Shown here one piece after another: positions 26,696-36,000 of a stretch of DNA of 64,000 bases. A program made the position numbers and the translations under genes. How positions within the stretch are numbered: the stretch's first letter is position 1; the number at the start of each line of letters is the position of its first letter. This DNA comes from Viridibacterium sediminicola (GTDB lineage Bacteria; Pseudomonadota; Gammaproteobacteria; Burkholderiales; Rhodocyclaceae): NCBI RefSeq assembly GCF_039631295.1, contig NZ_JBDIVE010000001.1:310001-374000 (forward strand). The letters are read 5' to 3'. A model generated the notes under the pieces. The model worked only from the letters and a program-made list of their open reading frames with translations. It was not told where the DNA came from and made no database searches.

Positions 26696-27310
26696 ATGCG
26701 CAAAACCATCGCCGTCGCCCTCACCGGCGCCTCCGGCATGCCTTACGGCATCCGCCTCATCGAATGCCTGCTCGCCGCCGGTTGTCGGGTGCAATTGCTG
26801 TATTCGCAAGTGGCGCAGATCGTCGCGCGGCAGGAGATGGATCTCGCTTTGCCAGCCCGCGCCAGCGAAGCTGAAGCCTGGTTCTCGGCGCAATTCAAGG
26901 CCGAACCCGGTCAGCTGCAGGTGTATGGGCGCGAAGAATGGTTCGCGCCCGTGGCGTCCGGCTCCAATCCGCCCGATGCGATGGTGGTCTGCCCCTGCAG
27001 CATGGGCAGCCTGGCCTCGATTGCGGCCGGACTGTCGTCCAACCTCATCGAGCGCGCCGCCGATGTCTGCCTCAAAGAGCGCCGCCCGCTGATCCTGGTG
27101 CCGCGCGAAACGCCCTTCTCCACCCTGCATCTGGAGAACATGCTGCGCCTCTCGCGCATGGGCGTCGTCATCCTGCCGCCCAACCCCGGCTTCTACCAGC
27201 ACCCGCAAAGCATTGCCGAGATGGTCGACTTCGTCGTCGCACGCATCATGGATCAGCTGGCGGTGCCACATGAGTTGATGCGGAGATGGGGCGAGTCTGC
27301 AAGCAACTAG
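26696..27310 (+). CDS. ubiX: Flavin prenyltransferase UbiX
   Basis: A 204-residue enzyme that joins dimethylallyl phosphate to FMN to make the prenylated-FMN cofactor of UbiD decarboxylases. Signature segments are ALTGASGMPYGIRLIECL, VVCPCSMGSLASIAAGLSSNLIERAADV and LVPRETPFSTLHLENM. A strong ribosome binding site (GCAGGAG) precedes the ATG. No ubiD is in the window. Confidence 0.96.
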   Translation: MRKTIAVALTGASGMPYGIRLIECLLAAGCRVQLLYSQVAQIVARQEMDLALPARASEAEAWFSAQFKAEPGQLQVYGREEWFAPVASGSNPPDAMVVCPCSMGSLASIAAGLSSNLIERAADVCLKERRPLILVPRETPFSTLHLENMLRLSRMGVVILPPNPGFYQHPQSIAEMVDFVVARIMDQLAVPHELMRRWGESASN

Positions 27311-27336
27311 TCGCAAGCTCAGTGTCGTCGGAAGGC

Positions 27337-27370
27337 AAAAAAAAGCCCCGTCATGCTGACGGGGCTTTTC
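27337..27370. terminator. Bidirectional terminator between ubiX and the lipoprotein gene
   Basis: Perfect 12-bp arms (AAAAGCCCCGTC / GACGGGGCTTTT) around a 5-nt loop with A and T runs outside. It serves both converging genes. Confidence 0.93.
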
Positions 27371-27381
27371 CACTAGATCAC

Positions 27382-28299
27382 TTATTGAACACGCTGGATC
27401 TGCGTGATGTTGATGCCACCCGAAGCGTTGCCACCATTAGAAATATCATTCTCGCGACTATAGAAAATCTTCACATGGGTCTGAGTGTGCCCAGCGACGC
27501 CAGAATAGCTGATGGTGTCACCATTGGCCGAAGCGGCTGTCGTGCTAATACCAGCATCCTTGGCAACCAACACGATGTTATCGCTACCCACCAGAGCTAC
27601 CTTACCCAAAGTCGCAGTACCCGAAGTCTGCTTGTAACTCACAGTCACCGTGAAGGCAGTGCCTGACGTCACCGGAACCGCAATGTAGGTACGCACCGTA
27701 CCTGCGGTCGTACCAGCAGTCACCAAAGATCCAACTGCACCGAGCGTCGCCGGATTCGTCGTAAAAAAGGAGCCATTCGTGTTCCAGATGCTGCTGCTCG
27801 TCGCATTATTGGTCGAGCCTGCAGGACGATAACGCAACACAGCGGATGTGGTGCTGTTGAAGAAAATCAGGTTATCAACAGTTTTCTCAGTGGCGATCTG
27901 GGCGATCGAATTGTCTCCGGTCGCCGTGTAAGTAGCTGAAAAGAAGCTGCTCGCATTTTGGTAGGCTGTGTCACTAAAGCCCCAGGTCGTCGTCACTGCA
28001 GCGGCGGAGGAAGCTGCCGACGACGCAGTAGAAGAGGCTGCGGAAGATGCCGCCGACGAAGCAACGGACGAGGCCGCTGAGGACGCCACTGAAGAAGCAG
28101 CAGACGAAGCGACCGAAGAAGCCACAGATGAAGCGGCAGACGAGGCCGCCGAAGAGGCTACGGACGATGCAGCCGAGGACGTGCTGCTGCTGGCAGCAGC
28201 CGTAGTGGTGGTCGTGGGGTTGTCATCGCTGCCACCGCAAGCGGCGACGATGAGGCTGAACAGCAGCGCGCTGGCTGCCGCTTTCACGGAATGATGCAT
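27382..28299 (-). CDS. Putative lipoprotein with long Ser/Ala/Val repeat linker
   Basis: A 305-residue protein with a lipoprotein signal (LLFSLIVAACGG, acylated Cys about 21). A Thr/Ser stretch follows, then about 60 residues of ASSA/VASS repeats (about 40-100), then a C-terminal domain of about 200 residues rich in Thr, Ser, Asn and Gly, probably beta-sheet. AAGGAG precedes the ATG. Ser-rich linkers of this kind are common in secreted carbohydrate-active proteins, and a GH28 enzyme lies 2 kb away, but I recognise no catalytic motif. Function unknown; probably an outer-membrane surface or binding protein. Confidence 0.75.
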   Translation of the reverse strand: MHHSVKAAASALLFSLIVAACGGSDDNPTTTTTAAASSSTSSAASSVASSAASSAASSVASSVASSAASSVASSAASSVASSAASSAASSTASSAASSAAAVTTTWGFSDTAYQNASSFFSATYTATGDNSIAQIATEKTVDNLIFFNSTTSAVLRYRPAGSTNNATSSSIWNTNGSFFTTNPATLGAVGSLVTAGTTAGTVRTYIAVPVTSGTAFTVTVSYKQTSGTATLGKVALVGSDNIVLVAKDAGISTTAASANGDTISYSGVAGHTQTHVKIFYSRENDISNGGNASGGINITQIQRVQ

Positions 28300-28614
28300 C
28301 TTTGTCTCCTTGCGAGAGGCGGCCTGGGGCTGCGCTCTCCTGTCTCATTTATACGCGGCTGATCGCCGTGCTCTTTTGCCCTTGCCTGTATGACAGCACA
28401 AGGATCTGCCGTCATGCTACTGAAAATCATGCGCGACGAGAACAGTTTTTGTTACCGGTATCGTAATTTTTTTGAACTAAGTCACCAGGCACCCTGAAAA
28501 GCGCTCATGCGGCACTGCAAACATCTGAGCTATCGGGCTTTTTTGCTCTGCGGTAAAATGCCGGCCTAGCTCGCCCCGGCGGTTCCGGGGCTCAGGTTTT
28601 TTCGGGATTCCGCC
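28300..28614. other. Divergent intergenic region, lipoprotein and ABC-F genes
   Basis: A 315-bp, AT-richer gap holding the promoters of both flanking genes. TAAAAT at 28554-28559 is a candidate -10 for the ABC-F gene. A hairpin (GCCCCGG 28573-28579 / CCGGGGC 28585-28591) followed five bases later by six T lies between it and the GTG start, and could be an attenuator. No gene is seen. Confidence 0.5.
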
Positions 28615-30234
28615 GTGCTTATCGCCAATAACATCACCATGCAGTTCGGGGCCAAGCCCCTGTTTGAAAACGTTTCGGTCAAATTCGGCGATGGCAATCG
28701 CTACGGCCTGATCGGCGCCAATGGCGCGGGTAAATCCACCTTCATGAAGATCATCGCCGGCGTGCTGGAGCCTTCGGCCGGCAATATCGCGCTGGACTCC
28801 GGCGAGCGCATGGCCTTCCTGCGCCAGGACCAGTTCGGCCATGAAGAGAAGCGCGTCATCGACGTGGTGATGCAGGGCCATGCCGAGATGTGGTCGGCGA
28901 TGATCGAGAAGGACGCCATCTACGCCAACCCCGAGGCGACTGAAGACGACTACATGCACGCCGCCGAACTCGAAGGCAAATTCGCCGAGTACGACGGCTA
29001 CACGGCCGAAGCGCGCGCCGGCGAGCTGCTGCTGGGCGTGGGCATTCCCACCGCGCAACACACCGGCCCGATGAGCGAGATCGCGCCGGGCTGGAAGCTG
29101 CGCGTGCTGCTCTGTCAGGCGCTGTTCGCGAATCCCGAAATCCTGCTGCTCGACGAGCCGACCAACAACCTCGACATCAACACCATCCGCTGGCTGGAAA
29201 ACGTGCTCAACGGCCGCAACAGCACGATGATCATCATCAGCCATGACCGTCACTTCCTGAACCAGGTGTGTACGCACATGGCCGACCTGGATTACGGCCG
29301 CATCCAGATTTACCCCGGCAACTACGACGACTACATGGAAGCGGCGCAGCAGGCGCGCGAACAGCAAGCCAAGGACAATGCCCGCGCCAAGGAAAAGGTC
29401 GCCGAGCTGCAGGAGTTCGTGCGCCGCTTCTCGGCCAACAAGTCCAAGGCGCGCCAGGCAACCAGCCGCGCCAAGCAGATCGAGAAGATCAAGATCGAGG
29501 ACTTCAAGCCTTCGAGCCGCCAATACCCGTGGATCCGCTTCGATTACGACGAGAAGGAAAAGCTGCACCGCCAGGCCGTCGAGATCGAGAACCTCACGTT
29601 CGGTTATGAAGCCGACAAGCCCGTCATCCAGAAGCTCACGCTGAGCATCGACGCGGGCGACAAGGTGGCCATCATCGGTGAGAACGGCGTCGGCAAGACC
29701 ACCCTGCTCAAGCTGCTGATGGGCCAGCTCACGCCGCAGAAGGGCACGATCAAGTGGGCCGAGAAAGCCAAGCTTGGCTACTACGCGCAAGACCACTCGG
29801 ACGATTTCGCCAGTGACGAGAGCCTGACCGACTGGATCTCGGGCTATGTGCGCGAAGGCGGTTACGACGGCGACGACGCGGTGACGCTGATCCGCGGCAC
29901 CCTGGGCCGCCTGCTGTTCAAGGGCGACGAGGTGAAGAAGTCGGTCAAGGTGATCTCGGGCGGCGAGCAAGGCCGCATGCTGTTCGGCCGCCTGATGCTG
30001 CAGCGCAAGAATGTGCTGCTGCTCGATGAGCCGACCAACCACCTGGACATGGAATCGATCGAGTCGCTCAACACCGGCGTCGCAGATTTCTCCGGCACGC
30101 TGTTGTTCGTCTCGCATGACCGCGAGTTCGTCTCGTCCATTGCCACGCGCATCATCGAAATCAAGACCGATGGCACGATTGTCGATTACCGCGGCAACTA
30201 CGAGGAATACCTGTCCAGCCAGGGCCTCGAATAA
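28615..30234 (+). CDS. ybiT: ABC-F family ATPase (YbiT/EttA-like)
   Basis: A 539-residue duplicated ABC ATPase without membrane segments, starting at GTG. The first domain has GANGAGKST, EIAPGWKLRVLL and LLLDEPTNNLD. The inter-domain linker is basic and coiled (about 240-300). The second domain has GENGVGKTT, ISGGEQGRM and LLLDEPTNHLD. The PGWK variant of the first signature and the length match YbiT. ABC-F proteins bind the ribosomal E site and modulate translation; nothing suggests an antibiotic-resistance role. Confidence 0.93.
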   Translation: MLIANNITMQFGAKPLFENVSVKFGDGNRYGLIGANGAGKSTFMKIIAGVLEPSAGNIALDSGERMAFLRQDQFGHEEKRVIDVVMQGHAEMWSAMIEKDAIYANPEATEDDYMHAAELEGKFAEYDGYTAEARAGELLLGVGIPTAQHTGPMSEIAPGWKLRVLLCQALFANPEILLLDEPTNNLDINTIRWLENVLNGRNSTMIIISHDRHFLNQVCTHMADLDYGRIQIYPGNYDDYMEAAQQAREQQAKDNARAKEKVAELQEFVRRFSANKSKARQATSRAKQIEKIKIEDFKPSSRQYPWIRFDYDEKEKLHRQAVEIENLTFGYEADKPVIQKLTLSIDAGDKVAIIGENGVGKTTLLKLLMGQLTPQKGTIKWAEKAKLGYYAQDHSDDFASDESLTDWISGYVREGGYDGDDAVTLIRGTLGRLLFKGDEVKKSVKVISGGEQGRMLFGRLMLQRKNVLLLDEPTNHLDMESIESLNTGVADFSGTLLFVSHDREFVSSIATRIIEIKTDGTIVDYRGNYEEYLSSQGLE

Positions 30235-30254
30235 GCACTAATGCAGTCAAGCCG

Positions 30255-30299
30255 GGCCGCCAGCGACGCATCCGCGATGCGCCTGGCGGCCTTTGTTTT
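30255..30299 (+). terminator. Terminator after the ABC-F gene
   Basis: A stem with 9-bp outer arms (GGCCGCCAG / CTGGCGGCC) and an inner CGCATCC/GATGCG pairing is followed by TTTGTTTT, 20 bp past the stop codon. Confidence 0.8.
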
Positions 30300-30317
30300 G
30301 CTGGCCGCGCAGCGCCC

Positions 30318-32186
30318 TCAGCGCGGGGCCGGCTGCAGGCGGATGTCCTGCATGCGCGTGCCCGGCGCATGGCTGAGCTCCCAGGGCTGTCCTCCGCCCC
30401 GCCAGGCGCGGAAGGTCACGCCGCTGAGCAAGCCATTGCGCAAGCCATCAATCCTGATCGGCGCAGCGCCAATCAGCAGCAAGTCCTCGAACGCCACGTT
30501 CTCGTGGTAAATGCGGTTCTTCACATCACCCAGCACCAGGATGGCGTTGAAGTCCACCGTCTTCAACACGCCCCCTTGCATCACTGGCGTGGGCTGCCAG
30601 CGCGCTGAATACTCGACGCTGTTGCGCTGCACGCTGAAGTCTTCAAAGTGGCCAGTCTGGCGTGCGGGCGCGTAATCGATCAGCGCGTTCGGATCGGAAT
30701 ACTCGGTGGTCAGCACAAAGGGCTCGCGCTGCAGGTCGCGATGCGCGTTGTCGCGATAGAGCACGCGCCGTGCGCCGCCGCCATTGAGGTTATTGGTCTT
30801 GGCGCGCAAGCCGCTCCAGGTGAGATTGATCACATTGTCTTCGGCCACCACGTCTTCGATCCAGGCGCCGGTATGGCTGCCCAGCACCACGGCGCCATGC
30901 CCCTTGCGCATGAAGTTGTTGAAGATCCAGGCATCGCGCTGTGGCGGCTGCTGCTCGGCCGCCAGGCCGGTGCCCGCAGCAAAGTTCACGCAATCGTCTC
31001 CGGTATCGAAGAAACTGTTGAAAACCATCACGTGGGCGCTGTTGCCAAATTCCACGCCATCGCCATTGTTGACGTCGAAGGTCTGCACGCTGAGCCCGTT
31101 GACGGTCGCATTCTCGCTCTCCAGCACCATCACGCCGTGAAAAGCGGGATTCATCAAGGTGAGGCCAGCGATGTAGAGATTCTCTACGCCGCGCAAAGTG
31201 ATCAGGCTGGAGCGGTACTGGCCATAGGCGGTGCCTGCCGCCACGCCATTCTTCACGGCGGCGGCGACCTGGTCGGCCGCGAGGATGCCATCGTCCAGCA
31301 CCTTGCGATTATTGCTGGCGACATAGACCGGCAAGCTGATCCCGGCCTCGCCGATGATGCTGGCCGGCTCGGCACGCTTGAAGCCATTGCCGTCAATGCG
31401 GCCACGGCCAAGGATGCGGATGTTGCGGAAGCTACCGGCACTGCGCGCATGCTCATCGAGCGCGTTGATCAGCGAAGGCGGGCGCCGCGTCGTCGAATAC
31501 TCATACAGCGTGTAACCACGCGCCAGCGGGTAATCGGCGGCCGATTCCGAGCCGAGCAAGGTGCCGCCTTCGGCCACTTCCAGCGTCATATTGCTTTTGA
31601 GGAAGATCGCACCGCTCTTGAACACGCCGGCCGGCACCCGCACCGTGCCGCCCTGCGGGCAGGCATTGATGGTGTCCTGGATGGCGCCGGTATTGAGCGT
31701 CTTGCCGTCGCCGACCGCGCCGTGCTGGCGGATGTCGCAGACCGGCGCAAGCGCTGGCGTGGTGAGCTGCAGGCGCGGGCTGTGCGCGGAATAACGGCCA
31801 TCGCGCAGCACCGCACGCACCGTGAAGCTGTAGCGCGTGCGCGGTTTGAGTCCGCTGACATTGAAGACATGCGGTTGCACGCGCACATGCACGCCCTCGC
31901 GATCTTCGGCATAGAAGGCATCGACCCAGGGTTGCGCTGGCGAGGACTGGCGCGCATTCTCCTGCGCGCTGCCGAGCAGCTTGCCATTCATGAACACCTG
32001 GTAATCCTTGATCTCGGCATAGCCTTCGGGCTTGCTCCAGACCAGCACACCGCTGTGCGCATCAAAGGATTGCGGCGGCGCCAACAGCTTCGCCGGTACA
32101 TAGCCTGCCGCCCACGCCGCCGGCATCAACAGCGCCAGCAGGAAGCCGCAAGGCAAACCGAATTTCCATCGCAGCACAGATGTCAT
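30318..32186 (-). CDS. Secreted polygalacturonase, glycoside hydrolase family 28
   Basis: A 622-residue pectin-degrading enzyme. It has a signal peptide (to about PAAWAAG, residue 28), an N-terminal fibronectin-III-like module (about 35-145), then the right-handed beta-helix of GH28 (VCDIRQHGAVGDGKTLNT onward). Catalytic motifs are all present: NNGDGVEF, DTGDDCVNF, GHGAVVLGSHTGAW and GLRAKT. They correspond to the family NTD, DD, GHG and RIK blocks. The N-terminal FN3 module is usual for exo-polygalacturonases. The gene stands alone, with no transporter or galacturonate pathway beside it. Confidence 0.93.
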   Translation of the reverse strand: MTSVLRWKFGLPCGFLLALLMPAAWAAGYVPAKLLAPPQSFDAHSGVLVWSKPEGYAEIKDYQVFMNGKLLGSAQENARQSSPAQPWVDAFYAEDREGVHVRVQPHVFNVSGLKPRTRYSFTVRAVLRDGRYSAHSPRLQLTTPALAPVCDIRQHGAVGDGKTLNTGAIQDTINACPQGGTVRVPAGVFKSGAIFLKSNMTLEVAEGGTLLGSESAADYPLARGYTLYEYSTTRRPPSLINALDEHARSAGSFRNIRILGRGRIDGNGFKRAEPASIIGEAGISLPVYVASNNRKVLDDGILAADQVAAAVKNGVAAGTAYGQYRSSLITLRGVENLYIAGLTLMNPAFHGVMVLESENATVNGLSVQTFDVNNGDGVEFGNSAHVMVFNSFFDTGDDCVNFAAGTGLAAEQQPPQRDAWIFNNFMRKGHGAVVLGSHTGAWIEDVVAEDNVINLTWSGLRAKTNNLNGGGARRVLYRDNAHRDLQREPFVLTTEYSDPNALIDYAPARQTGHFEDFSVQRNSVEYSARWQPTPVMQGGVLKTVDFNAILVLGDVKNRIYHENVAFEDLLLIGAAPIRIDGLRNGLLSGVTFRAWRGGGQPWELSHAPGTRMQDIRLQPAPR

Positions 32187-32313
32187 GTCTCACTCCCAGG
32201 GCGACTCGATGCCGCCTCGATCAGATCTGCCTCAAAGGCAATGCGCACAGATTGTGCCACGGCGGCGGGCCTGCATTATCCTTCCTGTCCCGCGAAACGG
32301 AACCTTCCTTCTC

Positions 32314-33024
32314 ATGAACAAGCTGATTTCGCCTTTTGTCGAAGAAACCCGCTTCGGCAACTGGTTCCTCCGCTCCGGCATCTGGAAAGAGCATGTCATC
32401 ACGCGTGCGCTGGACTTGCTGCAGCCGATGCTGCCGCAGCCTGAACGCCGCTTCGCGCGCATTCTCGACATCGGCTGCGGCTTCGGCCATTCCTTCGCCC
32501 TGCTTGCCGAGCGCTTCCGCCCGGACGAGATTGTCGCCCTCGATGCCGACCCCGAACTCGAACAACGCGCCAGCGCAGCCGCCGCCCGCTGCGCCTGCAA
32601 GGTTCGCCTGTACGCCGCCAATGCCGCCCGCATCGATCTGCCGGACCAGAGCTTCGACATGGTGTTCTGCCACCAGAGCTTCCACCACATCATCGAGCAG
32701 GAAGCGGCGATGGCCGAATTCTTCCGCGTGCTCAAACCCGGTGGCGTGCTGCTGTTTGCCGAATCGACGCGGCGCTACATCCACTCGCTGATCATCCGCA
32801 CCCTGTTCCGCCACCCGATGGACGTGCAGAAAAGCGCCGAGGAATACATCGCGATCATCCGCCAGGCCGGTTTCGAGCTACCCGCGTCGCGCATCAACTT
32901 CCCCTACCTGTGGTGGAGCCGTGAAGATCTCGGCTTCTTCGAGACCATCGGCCTGCTCAAGCCACCCCCCATTGGCCAGCGCGAAGAAACCCTGGTCAAT
33001 GCCGTTTGCATCAAGCCCGCTTAA
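32314..33024 (+). CDS. Class I SAM-dependent methyltransferase
   Basis: A 236-residue protein with the SAM-binding glycine loop ILDIGCGFGHSFAL, acidic end IVALDADPE, and post-motif blocks FDMVFCHQSFHHI and FRVLKPGGVLLFAEST (methyltransferase type 11). The frame is open from 32185, but ATG 32314 starts at the domain-proper N-terminus. The substrate is unknown; the C-terminal part (SAEEYIAIIRQAGFELP) fits small-molecule or lipid methylation. Confidence 0.86.
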   Translation: MNKLISPFVEETRFGNWFLRSGIWKEHVITRALDLLQPMLPQPERRFARILDIGCGFGHSFALLAERFRPDEIVALDADPELEQRASAAAARCACKVRLYAANAARIDLPDQSFDMVFCHQSFHHIIEQEAAMAEFFRVLKPGGVLLFAESTRRYIHSLIIRTLFRHPMDVQKSAEEYIAIIRQAGFELPASRINFPYLWWSREDLGFFETIGLLKPPPIGQREETLVNAVCIKPA

Positions 33025-33078
33025 GGCCGTAACATCCATGGGCTAGAAGCTTCCTGTCACGGCAGACCCGGGGATTCC

Positions 33079-36000
33079 ATGAAACTGCGCAGCGCAGCAC
33101 ACCTTGCCCTCACACTTGTCCTCGCCTGCGCCGGTCTCTGCCAGGCCCAATCCACCGCAAGTGCTCGCGTCGAAGCCTTTGCACCGCAAGGCGAGATCAA
33201 GGATGTGCGCCAGGTCACGGCGCGCTTCTCGGCACCCATGGTGGCGTTTGGTGATCCGCGCCTGCCGCCGCCCTTCGACATCCAGTGCGCCACGCCAGGC
33301 AGCGGCCACTGGGTCGATGCGCGCAACTGGGTGTATGACTTCGAGCGCGACCTGCCCGGCGGCCAGCAATGCAGCTTCAGCACGCGCAAAGCGCTGCAGA
33401 CCCAGGCCGGCCAGCCGCTGGCGCCCGCCAGCTTCAGCTTCAACACCGGTGGCCCGGGCATTCGCGCCAGCTGGCCGGAAGAAGGCAGCGAATTCATCGA
33501 TGAACAACAGGTCTTCATGCTCGGCCTCGACGCGCCGGCCGATCTGGCCAGCGTGCGAGAGCGCGCCTATTGCAGCATTGCCGGCATCGGCGAGCGCGTA
33601 GCGCTGCAGCTTATCGAGGGGGCGGAACGCAGCAAGCTGCTTGCCGAACAGGCCGGGCGTGCGCAGCAGTTCTTCGCCGTGCTCGGCAAGGGTGGCGCGC
33701 AGGGGCTGCTGGCGGTCAAGGATGATCGCCTGAAAGACGCGCCACTGCTGCTCGCCCGCTGCGCACGCACCCTGCCCGCGGGCGCCGAGCTGAAGCTGGT
33801 GTGGGACGCCGGCATCCGCAGCGCCGGCAGTGGCATCGCCACACGCCAACAACAAACCCTGCCGTTTCGCGTGCGACCGGCGTTCGAGATCAAGCAAAGC
33901 TGCGAACGCGTCAAGCCCGATGCCGGCTGCGTGCCGGTGCTGCCGATCACGCTGAATTTTTCAGCCCCCGTCGAGGCCGCCCTCGCCGCCCGCATCGAGC
34001 TGCTCAAGGCCGATGGCAAAACCGTGCGACCGACACTCGACGCACAGGCCAAGGCGGTGGAGAGCGTGCGCTTCAACGGCCCGTTCAGCGCGCACAGCGA
34101 GGTACGCATCAAGCTGCCGGCAGGCTTCCGCGACGACGCTGGCCGCAGCGCCGACAACGCGGCGGATTTTCCACTGTCAGTACGCATCGACGACGACCCG
34201 CCCTTGCTGAAGTTCGGCGCCCATTTCGGCATCCTCGAAGCGGGCGCGCAGGCGGCCCTGCCGGTCAGCGTGCGCAATGTCGAGGCCAGCCTCAAGCATC
34301 TGCCGCAGCCGCCAGCCAAGACCTCAGCCGGCCCCGGCACGCTGGCGCGCATCGATACCGACAGTGACGAGAACATCGCCCGCTGGCTCGCCCGCGTCTG
34401 GCTGCCGCCGCACGACAACGAAGTCACCCAGAGCGCCTTCCTGAAGCAGCATCAGCGCTATCCGCGCGAAGGCGAAATCTCCCTGCTGTCTGGCACACGG
34501 CCGGACAAGAGCTTCAAAGCCACGCCGCTGAGCCTGCCGCGCATTGAAGGCGAACGCACGCTGGAGCTGGTCGGCATTCCGCTACCCAAGCCCGGCTTTT
34601 ACGTCGTCGAATTCGCCAGCAATCGCCTGGGCGCCGCCCTGCATAACGAAGCCAAACCCTACTACGTCTATTCCAGTGCGCTGGTCACCCGGATGGCCGT
34701 GCACTTCAAGCACGGTCGCGAATCTTCGCTGGCCTGGGTGACCACGCTGGACAACGCGCGTCCCGTCGCCAATGCCCGCGTCAGCGTGAATACCTGCGAA
34801 GGCCAGCCGCTGTGGAGCGGCAACACCGATGCCAACGGAATCGCCCGCATCGATGCCCAGCTGGAGCCCGGCAACAACTGGCGCTGTCAGGGCCTGCTGG
34901 TGGTGGCGCGCAAGGACGGCGACGTCTCCTTCATGCGCAGCAGCTGGAACCAGGGCATTTCGACCTGGGAATTCAATCTCGGCGGCGGCGCCAGCGCCAC
35001 GCCCATCGCCACCCATACCGTACTCGACCGGCCGCTGTTCCGCGCTGGTGAAACCGTCTCGATGAAGCACTTCGTGCGCCTGCGCACCGGCCAGGGCTTT
35101 GCCGAGCCGCCCACGCCGGGCGGCACGGTGATCATCAGCCACGAAGGCAGCGGCCAGCGCTATGAAGTCCCCGCCCGCTGGCAGGCCGGCAACGGCACGT
35201 CGAGCTGGAGCATCCCCAAGGAAGCCAAGCTCGGCACCTACACCATCAGCCTGCGCGTCGATGGCCAGCAGCAGGAATCAGGCCGCCTGCGCGTCGAGCA
35301 ATACCGCGTGCCGCTGATGAAGGCGGTGCTCAAGACGCCCACCACGCCTGCCGTGCGCGCCCGCCGCATCGACATCGACGCGCAGCTCTCCTATCTGGCG
35401 GGCGGCGTGGCCGCCGGCGCGCCGGTCCGGGTCCGCAGTCGCCTGCTGCCCTACCCGCAGCAGTTCCCGGCGTACGAGGACTTCAGCTTCGGCGGCAAGA
35501 TTCCGCAGGAAGGCCTGTCGGCAATCGAGCCATATCGCTACGACCCCTCGGGCGACGAGGAAACGCCCAGCGAAGCCACAGCGGCCGGTGGCAGCGTGGG
35601 CGGCTATGCGGCGCGCAGTCGCAATCTGAGCCTCGATGGCAATGGCGGTGCGCGGCTCAGCTTTGACGGCATTCCGCAATCAGACGAGCCACGCGCCCTC
35701 GAAGTCGAAATGGAGTACAGCGATCCGAACGGCCAGCTGCTCACCGCCGCCACGCGTGCCCTGGTACTGCCTTCGGCCGTGGTGCTGGGCCTGCGCCGTG
35801 AGGGCTGGTATGCCACGCGGGAGCATCTGTCGTTCCGCGTCCTGGCGCTGGACCCGCGCGGCAAGCTGCGCATCGGCCAGAAAGTCAGCGTGGAAGCCTA
35901 TTCGCGCAAAACCTATGCATATCGCAAACGCCTGCTCGGCGGCTTTTACGCCTACGAAGAGACCGCCGAGGTCAAGCGCCTGGGCGAAGTCTGCAGCGGC

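Noticed and set aside
27968..28294. Acidic Glu/Asp/Ala-rich open frame on the plus strand
   Set aside because: It is the antisense shadow of the Ser/Ala repeat of the lipoprotein; the minus frame has a signal peptide, lipobox and ribosome binding site.
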